In this document: positions 1 through 8,295 of the stretch, one piece after another
Layout of the letters: each line of letters begins with the position of its first letter
Position numbering within the stretch: position 1 is the first letter of the stretch
NCBI GenBank assembly: GCA_964558325.1
Contig: CAZLCX010000008.1
Span: forward strand, 1-64,000
Origin: Halonatronomonas sp964558325
Lineage (GTDB): Bacteria; Bacillota; Halanaerobiia; Halanaerobiales; Halarsenatibacteraceae
Reading direction: 5' to 3'
Length of the DNA stretch: 64,000 bases
Notes under the pieces: model-generated
The model's database searches: none
What the model saw: only the letters and a program-made list of their open reading frames with translations
Told to the model about the DNA's origin: nothing
Position numbers and translations under genes: made by a program

Positions 1-45
1 AACAGTTATAACTAAAAACATTAAGATTACTGTTATCTTTTTCAT
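1..45 (-). CDS. Start of an exported protein (partial, N-terminal signal peptide only)
   Basis: Fifteen codons are visible before the window edge, beginning at an ATG at 45 behind a strong ribosome site (AGGAGG, bases 52-57 region on the minus strand). They read MKKITVILMFLVITV, a Lys-Lys start followed by a hydrophobic run, as in a Sec signal peptide or membrane anchor. The gene starts 24 bases after the stop of the SPOR/glycosidase gene and is probably in the same transcript. Nothing can be said about its function. Confidence 0.6.
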   Translation of the reverse strand, partial: MKKITVILMFLVITV

Positions 46-69
46 AATTACCTCCTATTATATATTTTA

Positions 70-2163
70 TCATATATTTGGCAGAATTAAGAGGGCATTT
101 CCAATATTTCTTTCAGAACTTGGTATATTCTTAGTAAATCCTCGTACCAGCATCCTTGCAGAAGCTCCGCCATCAAGATTCATAGCCTTAACAGCACCTA
201 AATCTATCATAAAACTGGCTAACTCCTCTAAAGTCATACCTATACTTCTCTCAGGTTGTCGTCCATCGACTGTAACTAACAAAAGTTTATTATCTTCGGT
301 AATCCCAATAGCTGATCTGGGAGCATTCCCGTAAACAACATCCTGTTGAAACCCTTCTCGAAATGAAGATATATTAATTCTACCATTTTCTAACAATTGA
401 GGCCCGGCACTAAGAGCATGGATTATTTCCCCTTCAAGTTTTGGTTCAGGGAAAAACCTGTTACTTAATCTCAACTTATCACCTCGGGTAAGACTTCCAA
501 GCCTGTTACCCTTTTCTCCATTGGCTTGAATAATATAACCTTCATCAGGGATATTACTCTGGGGAAGATTATGACTTCTATTAACCCCAATAACATAATT
601 TTCGGCATTTACAATAACTTCAACTGCATTTTTTCTCAATTGGGGAGCAGTTTCACCATAATACTTATTAATTAGAACTGCCTGATTATTTTCTGGTGTT
701 TTATTCGCCCCTGAGATTAATATATCTCTACTATCAGGCATAGATAGATTGGCATGCCAATCATAAATACCTATATCTGTATTCCCATATTCATCTATTA
801 ATAGAGTAGATCTAACTAAATTTCTGACCTTTCCTGTAACTATTTTTCCATCCTCCATATATATACCAAGAGGCCTACCATTATTTTCAAAAAATCCACC
901 ATTGATACCAGCCAGTGCCTGATTATCCCTGCCTATATCAACTAAATCACTTAAACCTGAAAGAGAATTTTTAGCTAATGCCGGCTTAACCTTATATTCA
1001 GATCGATTAAGATCAAGTTCAATAACTGTCATAATTCTATTACCTTTTATTGTTTCCTCTTTAATCTCTTTATAATTTAAACCTCTTTGAATCCTGGCAT
1101 CAACAAGTTTTTCAACTTTTGAATAATCCATTATATTAATAATCTCTGCTTCAGAATCATAATTATTAACAACAACATTTTTATCGAAATCTCCTATAAA
1201 CCAATTAAAAAGAGTCTTGAGGTATCCTGTCTGATAAAAGTTATCCTGGTAGGCAATATTACCCTTATCAGCAATAAACATATCTTTTGTTTTTTTAACT
1301 TGATCAATAATCCTGGAATCAGGTTTTTCAAATCTAACTTCTTTATTTATAATACTATTATCTAGTTTATAAAAATAACCATATAAATTGGTCCTCAGAA
1401 ATATTGAAAGTAATTCAAGTTCCTTATCTGTAAACTTCCTGTCATAACTATTTTCTAATTCAGCAATATTTCCAGCCACTGCTAAATTGATTGGGACAAA
1501 TAAACTCATTTTAATTTTATCATCTTTTTGAAACACTTTAAAATCGCCAGCAAGCCAATAATCATCGAAATAAAACTCAGCATCAGACAATTCAATTTCA
1601 GAGGATTGATAAATTTTCATTCCAGAACTATCTCTAATTATAAAATTGTATAAATCTTTGGCTTCGCCGACTATCCAACCCTCAAAACCAATTTCATTTA
1701 AACTCTTTCTATATTCTTCAGCATCATCTCTTGATTTAAGCTGGCCTGATTGTAATTTATATAAACCATCTTCATGAACAATTCTATTATTAGTAAAACC
1801 GTAATTCTGTAGTTCATTTTCTATTGTTTCTACTTTTCCTCTATCTGATGAAGCTATTACCTGAATAGATAAATAATTTTTTTCATATTCAGTTTCAATC
1901 ATCTCAATAAAATATTGCTCATTTCTTTTAAGTTTAACTGAATTTTCACCGTCTTTAAGATTAATTTCTTTAGTTGGTGTTATACTAAAAGAACTGGACT
2001 CATAATTAACATTATCCACAAACCTTTGATTACTTCTTGCAAAATCAACAAAAGTATTAGTATTTTCTCCCCAAACATTACTGGACAAAAACACAAAAAT
2101 AAATCCTGTTAAAATTAATAACAAAACTATTTTTTTAACAATCCCAGAACTTTTAGTCAACAT
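70..2163 (-). CDS. Exported SPOR-domain and phosphodiester glycosidase (NAGPA-type) protein
   Basis: This 697-residue protein has a Sec signal peptide (residues 1-32, ending near VWGEN). A SPOR-like segment follows at about 95-170 (YLSIQVIASS, FTNNRIVHEDGLYKLQSG, a repeated aromatic/Gly pattern), of the type that binds denuded peptidoglycan. The C-terminal third, about 375-695, is a phosphodiester glycosidase domain: INGGFFENNGRPLGI, then LSAGPQLLENGR, PRSAIGIT and MNLDGGASARM are its usual motifs. Family members hydrolyse GlcNAc-phosphodiester bonds or act on cell-wall polymers, so it probably works on envelope glycans. It lies 11 bases after flgJ at the end of the flagellar operon. The ATG at 2163 has AAGGAG 8 bases upstream. 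Substrate and any flagellar role are inference. Confidence 0.8.
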   Translation of the reverse strand: MLTKSSGIVKKIVLLLILTGFIFVFLSSNVWGENTNTFVDFARSNQRFVDNVNYESSSFSITPTKEINLKDGENSVKLKRNEQYFIEMIETEYEKNYLSIQVIASSDRGKVETIENELQNYGFTNNRIVHEDGLYKLQSGQLKSRDDAEEYRKSLNEIGFEGWIVGEAKDLYNFIIRDSSGMKIYQSSEIELSDAEFYFDDYWLAGDFKVFQKDDKIKMSLFVPINLAVAGNIAELENSYDRKFTDKELELLSIFLRTNLYGYFYKLDNSIINKEVRFEKPDSRIIDQVKKTKDMFIADKGNIAYQDNFYQTGYLKTLFNWFIGDFDKNVVVNNYDSEAEIINIMDYSKVEKLVDARIQRGLNYKEIKEETIKGNRIMTVIELDLNRSEYKVKPALAKNSLSGLSDLVDIGRDNQALAGINGGFFENNGRPLGIYMEDGKIVTGKVRNLVRSTLLIDEYGNTDIGIYDWHANLSMPDSRDILISGANKTPENNQAVLINKYYGETAPQLRKNAVEVIVNAENYVIGVNRSHNLPQSNIPDEGYIIQANGEKGNRLGSLTRGDKLRLSNRFFPEPKLEGEIIHALSAGPQLLENGRINISSFREGFQQDVVYGNAPRSAIGITEDNKLLLVTVDGRQPERSIGMTLEELASFMIDLGAVKAMNLDGGASARMLVRGFTKNIPSSERNIGNALLILPNI

Positions 2164-2174
2164 TATATTTCTCC

Positions 2175-2516
2175 TTAATCTTCTGAAAGCTGTTGATATA
2201 TCTGCCTATTAATATCCTTGAAAAGTCCCTGTTCAGAGCCGATTTCACTAACCTCTTTATCCAGCATCTCTGTAAAAACCTCCTCAGCATAACCTCCACT
2301 AATAATACCATCTTCAGGAACAGAGTTTCTCATACTTTTAAACATCTGCTGCATAAATATTGACATGAAATCATTTATAGCTTTCTTTAAAGCCTCATCA
2401 TTATTTTCTGCAGCCAATTTCGATAAATTATCTGTCAATTCATTACTGTCTATTTGGTCCTGCTGGCTTGATTTGCTATATTGACTTTGTAAATTAGTGA
2501 CATTGTTTATTTCCAA
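2175..2516 (-). CDS. flgJ: Flagellar rod-binding protein FlgJ (N-terminal domain only)
   Basis: The product has 113 residues. The core FMSIFMQQMFKSMRNSVPED followed by GGYAEEVFTEMLDKEVSE and a GLFKDINRQIYQQL tail is the rod-binding domain of FlgJ, which caps the growing rod. Two-domain FlgJ proteins of Proteobacteria are about 310 residues and carry a C-terminal glucosaminidase; that domain is absent here, so wall opening must come from another enzyme. The start is a TTG at 2516 with only a weak ribosome site, and no better in-frame start precedes the conserved core. It follows flgI by 16 bases in the flgF-G-A-H-I-J block. Confidence 0.88.
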   Translation of the reverse strand: MEINNVTNLQSQYSKSSQQDQIDSNELTDNLSKLAAENNDEALKKAINDFMSIFMQQMFKSMRNSVPEDGIISGGYAEEVFTEMLDKEVSEIGSEQGLFKDINRQIYQQLSED

Positions 2517-2532
2517 CTTAAATCACCACTTT

Positions 2533-3675
2533 CTATCTTATTTCAAGCTGACCATGCAAAGCACCGGCAGCTTGAATTTCCTGAAATATAGCAACTAAAT
2601 CTCTTGGTGAAGCACCAATTGCATTTAAAGCTGTAACTATATCATAGACATTACTTCTACCCTCTAGAACCATCATTTGACCCTCTTCTTCTTCAACTTG
2701 AATCTCTGTTTCTTCAACTTCAACAGTTTGGCCTTCAGAAAAAGGTTCAGGTTGAGAAACTTCAGTGTTGGTTGTAATCATTACTGATAAATTCCCATGT
2801 GATACAGCCACAGTTGATAATCTAACATTATGCCCTTGAACAACAGTACCTGTTCTCTCGTTAATTACAACTTTAGCATCCATGCTGGGCCTTACCTCTA
2901 AACTATTAACTTCAGCAATAAAATCAACAATCCTATTTTGATAATCCTGAGGTACCTCTACCTTTATCCGACTTTCATTTTCAGCCATGGCATAATTATC
3001 ATTACCCTCAAAATTATTATTTATAGTCTCGGCAATTTCACTGGCAGTTTTAAAATTGCTATTATCTAAAATTAAAGTAAGTTCTTCTGAATCTAATTGA
3101 TAATCTATATTTTTTTCAACAGTAGCCCCTCCTGGTACATTACCAGCAGTTGGGTGATTTTCTCTAACCTCTTGACCGCCGCCTCTAACATTATAACCAC
3201 CAATCGAAACTGAGCCCTGGGCTACTGCGTATACCTGCCCATCACCAGCTTCAAGGGGGGTCATAAGTAATGTTCCTCCCTGAATACTTCTAGCATCTCC
3301 CATAGAATTTACATTTACATCAATCTGATCTCCAGAATTAGCGTTATGAGGTAAATCTGCTGTTACCATTACAGCTGCAATATTTCTACTTCTAACCTCG
3401 TCAGCATCAACTTCTACTCCAAATGAATCCAGCATATTGGCTACACTCTGAACAGTGGCCCTGCTCCTGGTGGAGTCTCCAGAACCTGCTAACCCAACAA
3501 CAATTCCATAGCCAATCAATTGATTATCTCTAGCTCCATCTATCCTGGTAATATTCCCAATCTCTACTATTGGATCATGTTCTTGAGCCTCAACATGAAA
3601 GCCTAAGAACATTATAAAAATAATCAAAAATATCAGAGATAATACAAACCTTCGAATTTTAATATTTGTTAACAT
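2533..3675 (-). CDS. flgI: Flagellar P-ring protein FlgI
   Basis: FlgI forms the P ring, a bushing around the rod in the periplasm or peptidoglycan layer. The protein (about 380 residues, usual family length 350-380) has a signal peptide cut near VEAQE. It then shows the family signatures IGNITRIDGARDNQLIGYGI, GLAGSGDSTR, NIAAVMVTADLP and GTLLMTPL, and ends ALHGQLEIR. The ATG at 3675 is preferred to the GTG at 3684 because AGGCGG sits 8 bases before it. Its presence in a Firmicutes-style operon, next to flgH and flgA, indicates a diderm envelope. Confidence 0.95.
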   Translation of the reverse strand: MLTNIKIRRFVLSLIFLIIFIMFLGFHVEAQEHDPIVEIGNITRIDGARDNQLIGYGIVVGLAGSGDSTRSRATVQSVANMLDSFGVEVDADEVRSRNIAAVMVTADLPHNANSGDQIDVNVNSMGDARSIQGGTLLMTPLEAGDGQVYAVAQGSVSIGGYNVRGGGQEVRENHPTAGNVPGGATVEKNIDYQLDSEELTLILDNSNFKTASEIAETINNNFEGNDNYAMAENESRIKVEVPQDYQNRIVDFIAEVNSLEVRPSMDAKVVINERTGTVVQGHNVRLSTVAVSHGNLSVMITTNTEVSQPEPFSEGQTVEVEETEIQVEEEEGQMMVLEGRSNVYDIVTALNAIGASPRDLVAIFQEIQAAGALHGQLEIR

Positions 3676-3687
3676 ATTTAACACCGC

Positions 3688-4278
3688 CTAAAAGATAAAA
3701 TTAAATATTTTAGATATAATTCCTCTATCTTGCTTGTCACCAATTATACCTTTACCTTCATATTCAATTTCTGGATCTGAAACTAACTCTGATTCTATAG
3801 TATTATCAGCTTTAATATCAGAAGGCCTAATAATTCCAGTTAATTTTATTGCCTGAGTTTCATCGTTAATTTTAATATTTTTATCTCCAGCTATTTCAAA
3901 ATTACCATTTTCTAATACTTCTTCTATGGTAACTGTAATATCAGCCTGTAGGGTACCAGTCCTTTCAGTTGAACCATCTGCAGAATCTGAACCAGAATAT
4001 CCAAAGCTAAATGGGTTTAAAAAACTTAAAATACCTGAACCGGCACCAACATCTAGATCTGACCCTTTATTTGAATCGCTTACTGCGCTCTGGACTGCAC
4101 TGGCATCCTCTTCTATTAAAACTGTTACTAAATCTCCAACATTATAATCTTCTTTATCTCTATACATGCTTGTTTGTTCCTCTGACCATAAAGAATTATT
4201 AGCCTGAACAACTATCCCAGTAAATAATACAATAACTATAACTAACGAAAATAATATAATCAAATTTTTTCTTTTCAT
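3688..4278 (-). CDS. flgH: Flagellar L-ring protein FlgH
   Basis: FlgH builds the L ring in the outer membrane. Family features visible here are SLWSEEQTSMYRDKE, the YNVGDLVTVLIEEDASA segment, the Ser/Gly-rich insertion at about 80-105, and GNFEIAGDKNIKIN...LTGIIRPSDI near the C-terminus. The start is the ATG at 4278 with GGAGG upstream, giving 196 residues. The N-terminus is a hydrophobic export signal but contains no cysteine, so the usual lipoprotein box of proteobacterial FlgH is missing. It lies between flgA (23-base gap) and flgI. Confidence 0.92.
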   Translation of the reverse strand: MKRKNLIILFSLVIVIVLFTGIVVQANNSLWSEEQTSMYRDKEDYNVGDLVTVLIEEDASAVQSAVSDSNKGSDLDVGAGSGILSFLNPFSFGYSGSDSADGSTERTGTLQADITVTIEEVLENGNFEIAGDKNIKINDETQAIKLTGIIRPSDIKADNTIESELVSDPEIEYEGKGIIGDKQDRGIISKIFNFIF

Positions 4279-4301
4279 AATATATTTCCTCCAAATAAGA
4301 A

Positions 4302-5297
4302 TCAATTTATAATTCTTACTCTATTTTCATTTAAAACCTTGGCTTTCATTATCTTTCCTGTGTCAACATTTTCAACTTCAATAATTTCACCTATACTCCC
4401 ATTACCTCTAGCTTTAACCTTTGTTGTAACATATACTGATCCCTGTTCAAATTCTCCTATTATTTCCTGATTATAACTAATAATGTCAGGGTATTCAAGC
4501 ATGGCAAGTCTTAAAATTTCACCTTTCTGATAATTTCTAATGGACACTCCATGTTGTACAATCTCAGTATCTAAATTCAAAACTAATTCTGTTGGATAAA
4601 AGTCAATTTCTTTTTCTTTTAAAACTAAATCATCATCTATCCCTTGATTTCTCGATAAATCTTTATCTAGAAGATAAACATTCATCTGATAATTAATTCT
4701 TAAAGTCATATAAACCCTATCCCAGTATTTATTATCAACATATATCTCAACTGGTATATTCAACCTTCCAGCTGGCTTCTCTATATCTTCAGCAATAACA
4801 ATACTGACATCTCCAGCAGGAATAACCTTTTTTCCAGGGCCAGAAAGAAGCTCTATTTCTATCTTGAAGTCTTCTTCTAAGGCCTGTAATTCAGTATTAT
4901 CATGAATTTCATCTTTAATTAATTTTTCAACTTTATTTAATAGTTTATCCACTGTTAATTCCTGAGAACTAACCTTTATTATAATATTATCTTCTGAGAT
5001 TATATTATAATCACTTCTTGCAAACCCCTCATTCCTTATATAAAGAGAAACCAATTCAGGGCTAATCTCAAGACTGCGACCAGGTCTTGGAGCCTCTCCT
5101 AATTCAATCGCTGATAATTTTTCATAAGTTTCGTTAGAATCAGTATTTATCTCAGCAATTTCTCCAAGAATTATCTTATAACTACTTATTTCAGCCTCAT
5201 CAAACAAATATATCTCAGTAGATAATATTGGCATTGAAAAAATTAAAATTATCATAATCGCAAGTAGTACATTTTTAATATTAAACATTTTTATCAC
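4302..5297 (-). CDS. flgA: Flagellar P-ring assembly chaperone FlgA
   Basis: FlgA is the periplasmic chaperone for FlgI assembly. The 331-residue protein has a signal peptide (residues 1-27). The C-terminal SAF-type domain is visible at about 205-330: LSRNQGIDDDLVLKEKEIDF, HGVSIRNYQKGEILRLAML, VYVTTKVKARGNGSIGEIIE and a closing GKIMKAKVLNENRVRI. The N-terminal half (EISPELVSLYIRNEGF) is typical of long FlgA proteins. The start is a GTG at 5297 with AGGAAAA close upstream; the ATG at 5288 is the alternative. It sits between flgG and flgH, matching its job. Confidence 0.9.
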   Translation of the reverse strand: MIKMFNIKNVLLAIMIILIFSMPILSTEIYLFDEAEISSYKIILGEIAEINTDSNETYEKLSAIELGEAPRPGRSLEISPELVSLYIRNEGFARSDYNIISEDNIIIKVSSQELTVDKLLNKVEKLIKDEIHDNTELQALEEDFKIEIELLSGPGKKVIPAGDVSIVIAEDIEKPAGRLNIPVEIYVDNKYWDRVYMTLRINYQMNVYLLDKDLSRNQGIDDDLVLKEKEIDFYPTELVLNLDTEIVQHGVSIRNYQKGEILRLAMLEYPDIISYNQEIIGEFEQGSVYVTTKVKARGNGSIGEIIEVENVDTGKIMKAKVLNENRVRIIN

Positions 5298-5316
5298 TTT
5301 TTCCTACTTTAATATA

Positions 5317-6105
5317 TTATCTTCTAATTTGATTAGCTGTATTAAGCATTTCATCAGCAGCTTGAATTGAGCGAGAATTAGTTTCATAGGCTCTCTGAGC
5401 AGTAATCATATTCACCATTTCTTCAACAACTTTCACATTTGACATCTCTAAATAACCCTGATTAATTGTACCAAAACCATCCTCACCTGGTGTTCCAATC
5501 ATCGGCTGCCCAGAAGAAACCGTTTCAGTATATAGATTTTTGCCTGTACTATTTAATCCTGCAGGATTGGAAAAATTAACAAGTTCAATTTGCCCTAACT
5601 GATTTGGTTCAGTCTCACCAGCTATCTCAGCACTAACAGTTCCATCACTAGTTACTGACACACTGGTTGCATTCTCTGGAATATATATTTCAGGTTGTAA
5701 TGGATGCCCATCTGCTGTAACTAATCTCCCATCACTATCCTGTCTTAATGAACCATCTCGAGTATAAGCTACTGAGCCATCTGGCTTAAGAATTTCAAAA
5801 AAACCATCACCTTCTATTACCAAGTCTAAAGGATTATCAGTTGACTGAGGGCTTCCTGGTGTAAATAATTTTTGAGTAGCGGCCAACTTTGTACCATGTC
5901 CAATCTCAGTTCCTACAGGTATCTCAGCACCCTGAGCATTTGGTGTTCCTGGTTGTCTAGTCTGTTGATACATTAGATCCTGAAAATTAGCTCTTGATTT
6001 CTTGAAACCAGTTGTATTAACATTCGATAAATTATTAGAAATCATATCTATATTAGTCTGTTGAGCATTCATTCCTGTTGCTGCTGTATATAATCCACGC
6101 ATCAT
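5317..6105 (-). CDS. flgG: Flagellar distal rod protein FlgG
   Basis: FlgG forms the distal rod. The length (262 residues) is exactly that of the family. It begins MRGLYTAATGMNAQQTNID with NNLSNVNTTGFKKSR, the N-terminal rod/hook signature, and ends EEMVNMITAQRAYETNSRSI plus ADEMLNTANQIRR, the C-terminal helix that pairs with it. The middle (GDGFFEI, YTRDGSL, ADGHPLQP) matches the FlgG D1 domain. Two ATG codons overlap at 6105 and 6102 behind AAAGGATGTG. It follows a FlgF paralogue after 87 bases. Confidence 0.95.
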   Translation of the reverse strand: MMRGLYTAATGMNAQQTNIDMISNNLSNVNTTGFKKSRANFQDLMYQQTRQPGTPNAQGAEIPVGTEIGHGTKLAATQKLFTPGSPQSTDNPLDLVIEGDGFFEILKPDGSVAYTRDGSLRQDSDGRLVTADGHPLQPEIYIPENATSVSVTSDGTVSAEIAGETEPNQLGQIELVNFSNPAGLNSTGKNLYTETVSSGQPMIGTPGEDGFGTINQGYLEMSNVKVVEEMVNMITAQRAYETNSRSIQAADEMLNTANQIRR

Positions 6106-6192
6106 AAATAATCACATCCTTTTAAATTTTTAAGAGCCTCTGTCAGTTAGCTCTTATTTATGGTTTCCTAATAAAGGTCCAACCATATTAAG

Positions 6193-6939
6193 TTACCCCA
6201 ATTTACCAACCTGGTTAACTGCTTTCTCCAGTGTCGTATCTGCTGCCTGTATAGCCTTTTGATTTGTTTCATAATGCCTTGTAGCTTCAATCATCGAAAC
6301 CATCTCATTAACTATCTGAATATTTGAGCCCTCTAAGTATCCCTGGGCAAGTCTATAATCATCAGTTGCCTGAACTTCTTGATCAGTCTCATATAAATTT
6401 TCCTGGACTTTGTTAAGTTCAGTATAATCTTCGAAATCAACAACTTGAACTGTATCAACTTCCAAATCATTAACATATACAACCCCGTCACTATCAACTG
6501 AAATGTCTTCTCCTGGAACAGTTTGTAAAACTCCATTTTCCCCTAATAAAGGATATCCAGAATTATTAACTATTAATCCATCCTGATCAACAGTAAAATT
6601 ACCATCTCTAGTGTATTTAACTCCATCTGGAGTATCTACTGCAAAAAATCCATCACCTTCAATGGCCAGATCATACTGTGAGCTTGTTTCTCTAAGACCG
6701 CCCTGTGTAAAATCGGTAAACTTTTCATCAATAGCAACCCCATTATTTAAACTACCAACTTCAACTGGCCTTCTCCCCTTTTCCATCTTGTGAAGCAGCA
6801 TCTCAGGAAAAGTTTCTTTAATAATCCTATCCCTTTTAAAGGCTGTTGTATCAACATTGGCTAAATTATTAGAAACGCTATCCATTTTAACCTCATTAGC
6901 CAGCATCCCAGTAGCAGAACTATATAATCCTCTTATCAT
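6193..6939 (-). CDS. flgF: Flagellar proximal rod protein FlgF (FlgF/FlhO type)
   Basis: This is a second FlgG-like rod protein of 248 residues, starting MIRGLYSSATGMLANEVKMD with NNLANVDTTAFKRDR, containing AIEGDGFFAVDTPDG and YTRDGNF, and ending NEMVSMIEATRHYETNQKAI. It is shorter and more divergent than the downstream flgG, and its position before flgG is that of FlgF in Gram-negatives or FlhO in Bacillus. It should form part of the proximal rod. The start is the ATG at 6939 with GGAGGTGA upstream. FlgF rather than FlgG is assigned from order and divergence. Confidence 0.85.
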   Translation of the reverse strand: MIRGLYSSATGMLANEVKMDSVSNNLANVDTTAFKRDRIIKETFPEMLLHKMEKGRRPVEVGSLNNGVAIDEKFTDFTQGGLRETSSQYDLAIEGDGFFAVDTPDGVKYTRDGNFTVDQDGLIVNNSGYPLLGENGVLQTVPGEDISVDSDGVVYVNDLEVDTVQVVDFEDYTELNKVQENLYETDQEVQATDDYRLAQGYLEGSNIQIVNEMVSMIEATRHYETNQKAIQAADTTLEKAVNQVGKLG

Positions 6940-6952
6940 CTAAATCACCTCC

Positions 6953-7432
6953 TTAATCTAATAATATTTTTGAAAATAAATCTGATAATGCCATATTTTT
7001 TTCAAGTATATATTCATCTGCTATAATTCTAGAACTTAAATTAAACTCTACTAATAAAAAAGCAAAATCATCATAAGAAATAACTCCTGCTTCATCTAAC
7101 AAACTGGCTATCTGCAAGCCAGCCATACCTGATTCAATCTCAATTTCAACTATATTATCAATTTCATCAATTCTTTTATAATTCAAATCAAAATTATTTT
7201 GAAGTGAAACTAGATCTGCTTTAGCATTTTTAACTAATTCTAAGTTTTCTACAGTTTCATTATTTTCTTCAGCAAGATTTTCTTCAGAATCTTCACCATT
7301 AGTTATCCCAAAGATTCCATATCCTCTAGTCTGTTCAAGGTAAATTGAGATCCCGCTAGTAATAATTAATATTATGCCAAAAATTATCAATATATCTATT
7401 AAAACTCTGACCCAAAAATCAGACTTAGCCAT
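6953..7432 (-). CDS. Small membrane protein with MltG-like LysM-type module
   Basis: The protein (159 residues from the ATG at 7432) has one N-terminal membrane segment (about 10-32), an acidic linker and coiled segment, and a C-terminal piece IEIESGMAGLQIASLLDEAG plus DDFAFLLVEFNL and YILEKNMALSDLFSKIL. That piece resembles the LysM-like module before the catalytic part of MltG/YceG endolytic transglycosylases, but no catalytic domain follows. The start is set by AAAGGAGATA directly before 7432 and overlaps the end of the previous gene by 8 bases, so the two are translationally coupled. The role is unknown; binding septal or rod-associated wall is a guess. Confidence 0.6.
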   Translation of the reverse strand: MAKSDFWVRVLIDILIIFGIILIITSGISIYLEQTRGYGIFGITNGEDSEENLAEENNETVENLELVKNAKADLVSLQNNFDLNYKRIDEIDNIVEIEIESGMAGLQIASLLDEAGVISYDDFAFLLVEFNLSSRIIADEYILEKNMALSDLFSKILLD

Positions 7433-7973
7433 TATCTCCTTTACCCCTTCCATACATCTTAATAATTAGTTCTGTTTCTCTAACTCCAATTTCGAGAGAC
7501 TCAGCAATTTCTTTTAACGAAAGTCCTTCATCAAACATCTCAATTGCATCGAGATATTTAAGAGGAAGATTATCGTCTTTCCTATTTTTAACTTGTTCTA
7601 ATGACTGCTCAAAACTGATTTCACTCCCACTCAATACCTGATTATTTAAATTTCTAATTTTATTCTTTAATGTTCTTTCTCTAGCAGATAATTCAGATAT
7701 TAATTCCTCTAGTTCAGAGTTAATTTTTTTTAAATCATCCTGATTCTTCTTATACTTTTTAATTTCTTGATCTTCTATATTAAATGATTTAATATTCTGA
7801 TTCATTTTATTATAACTCTGATTTCTTCTTAAAATCTCTCTTCTAGAATCTTCATATCTAATATTATTTCTTTTATCCTTAGGTTTTTGCTGTTTACCTG
7901 GTTTATTAGATAATCTAATTCCAAAACCTAAAATAACCAGTAATAAACCAGCACCTAAACCTAACCAGGCCAT
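7425..7973 (-). CDS. YlxL/SwrB-like membrane protein (DUF6115-type)
   Basis: The product has about 182 residues: one N-terminal membrane helix (WLGLGAGLLLVILGFGI), a Lys-rich and coiled-coil middle (about 25-125), and a C-terminal helix-turn-helix-like tail (YLDAIEMFDEGLSLKEIAES, then LEIGVRETELIIKMYGRG). This layout and the place downstream of the sigma-28 gene match SwrB/YlxL, which in Bacillus subtilis promotes assembly of the flagellar basal body. The ATG at 7973 has AGGAG 8 bases before it. The assignment rests on architecture and synteny rather than strong sequence identity. Confidence 0.6.
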   Translation of the reverse strand: MAWLGLGAGLLLVILGFGIRLSNKPGKQQKPKDKRNNIRYEDSRREILRRNQSYNKMNQNIKSFNIEDQEIKKYKKNQDDLKKINSELEELISELSARERTLKNKIRNLNNQVLSGSEISFEQSLEQVKNRKDDNLPLKYLDAIEMFDEGLSLKEIAESLEIGVRETELIIKMYGRGKGDNG

Positions 7974-7988
7974 TATAACCACTCCTGC

Positions 7989-8282
7989 TTAAATTTTAAC
8001 ATCAAAAACATCACCTTTTTTTGCATAAACCGAACTTTCTTCTTCATTTTCTTTTTCTTTAAAATTATGATCACTATCACTACCATCTCCATCTTCTTCT
8101 AGCCGACCTTTATCTAATTCTTGATTTTGATTTACTCTTTTCTCTTTACGAGCATTTTCTAATTCCTGTTCTTGGCCTATAATTCCCTGATCAATCATAT
8201 CAGCCATATTTTTTGTCTGTTCTAACTTATCAATTTGTAATGAAGTTGCCAGGGTTGTTAACGGGTTAATTGGTTGGGTCAT
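7989..8282 (-). CDS. Hypothetical small acidic/charged protein in the flagellar operon
   Basis: A 97-residue protein with no signal peptide or membrane segment. It begins MTQPINPLTTLATSLQIDKL and continues with a highly charged, probably disordered stretch rich in Glu, Asp, Lys and Asn (about 30-85). The start at 8282 is chosen because GGGGAG lies 8 bases upstream; an earlier start would overlap fapA. I do not recognise it. Its position between fapA and the SwrB-like gene suggests a flagellar accessory role. Confidence 0.5.
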   Translation of the reverse strand: MTQPINPLTTLATSLQIDKLEQTKNMADMIDQGIIGQEQELENARKEKRVNQNQELDKGRLEEDGDGSDSDHNFKEKENEEESSVYAKKGDVFDVKI

Positions 8283-8295
8283 AATTTCATCTCCC

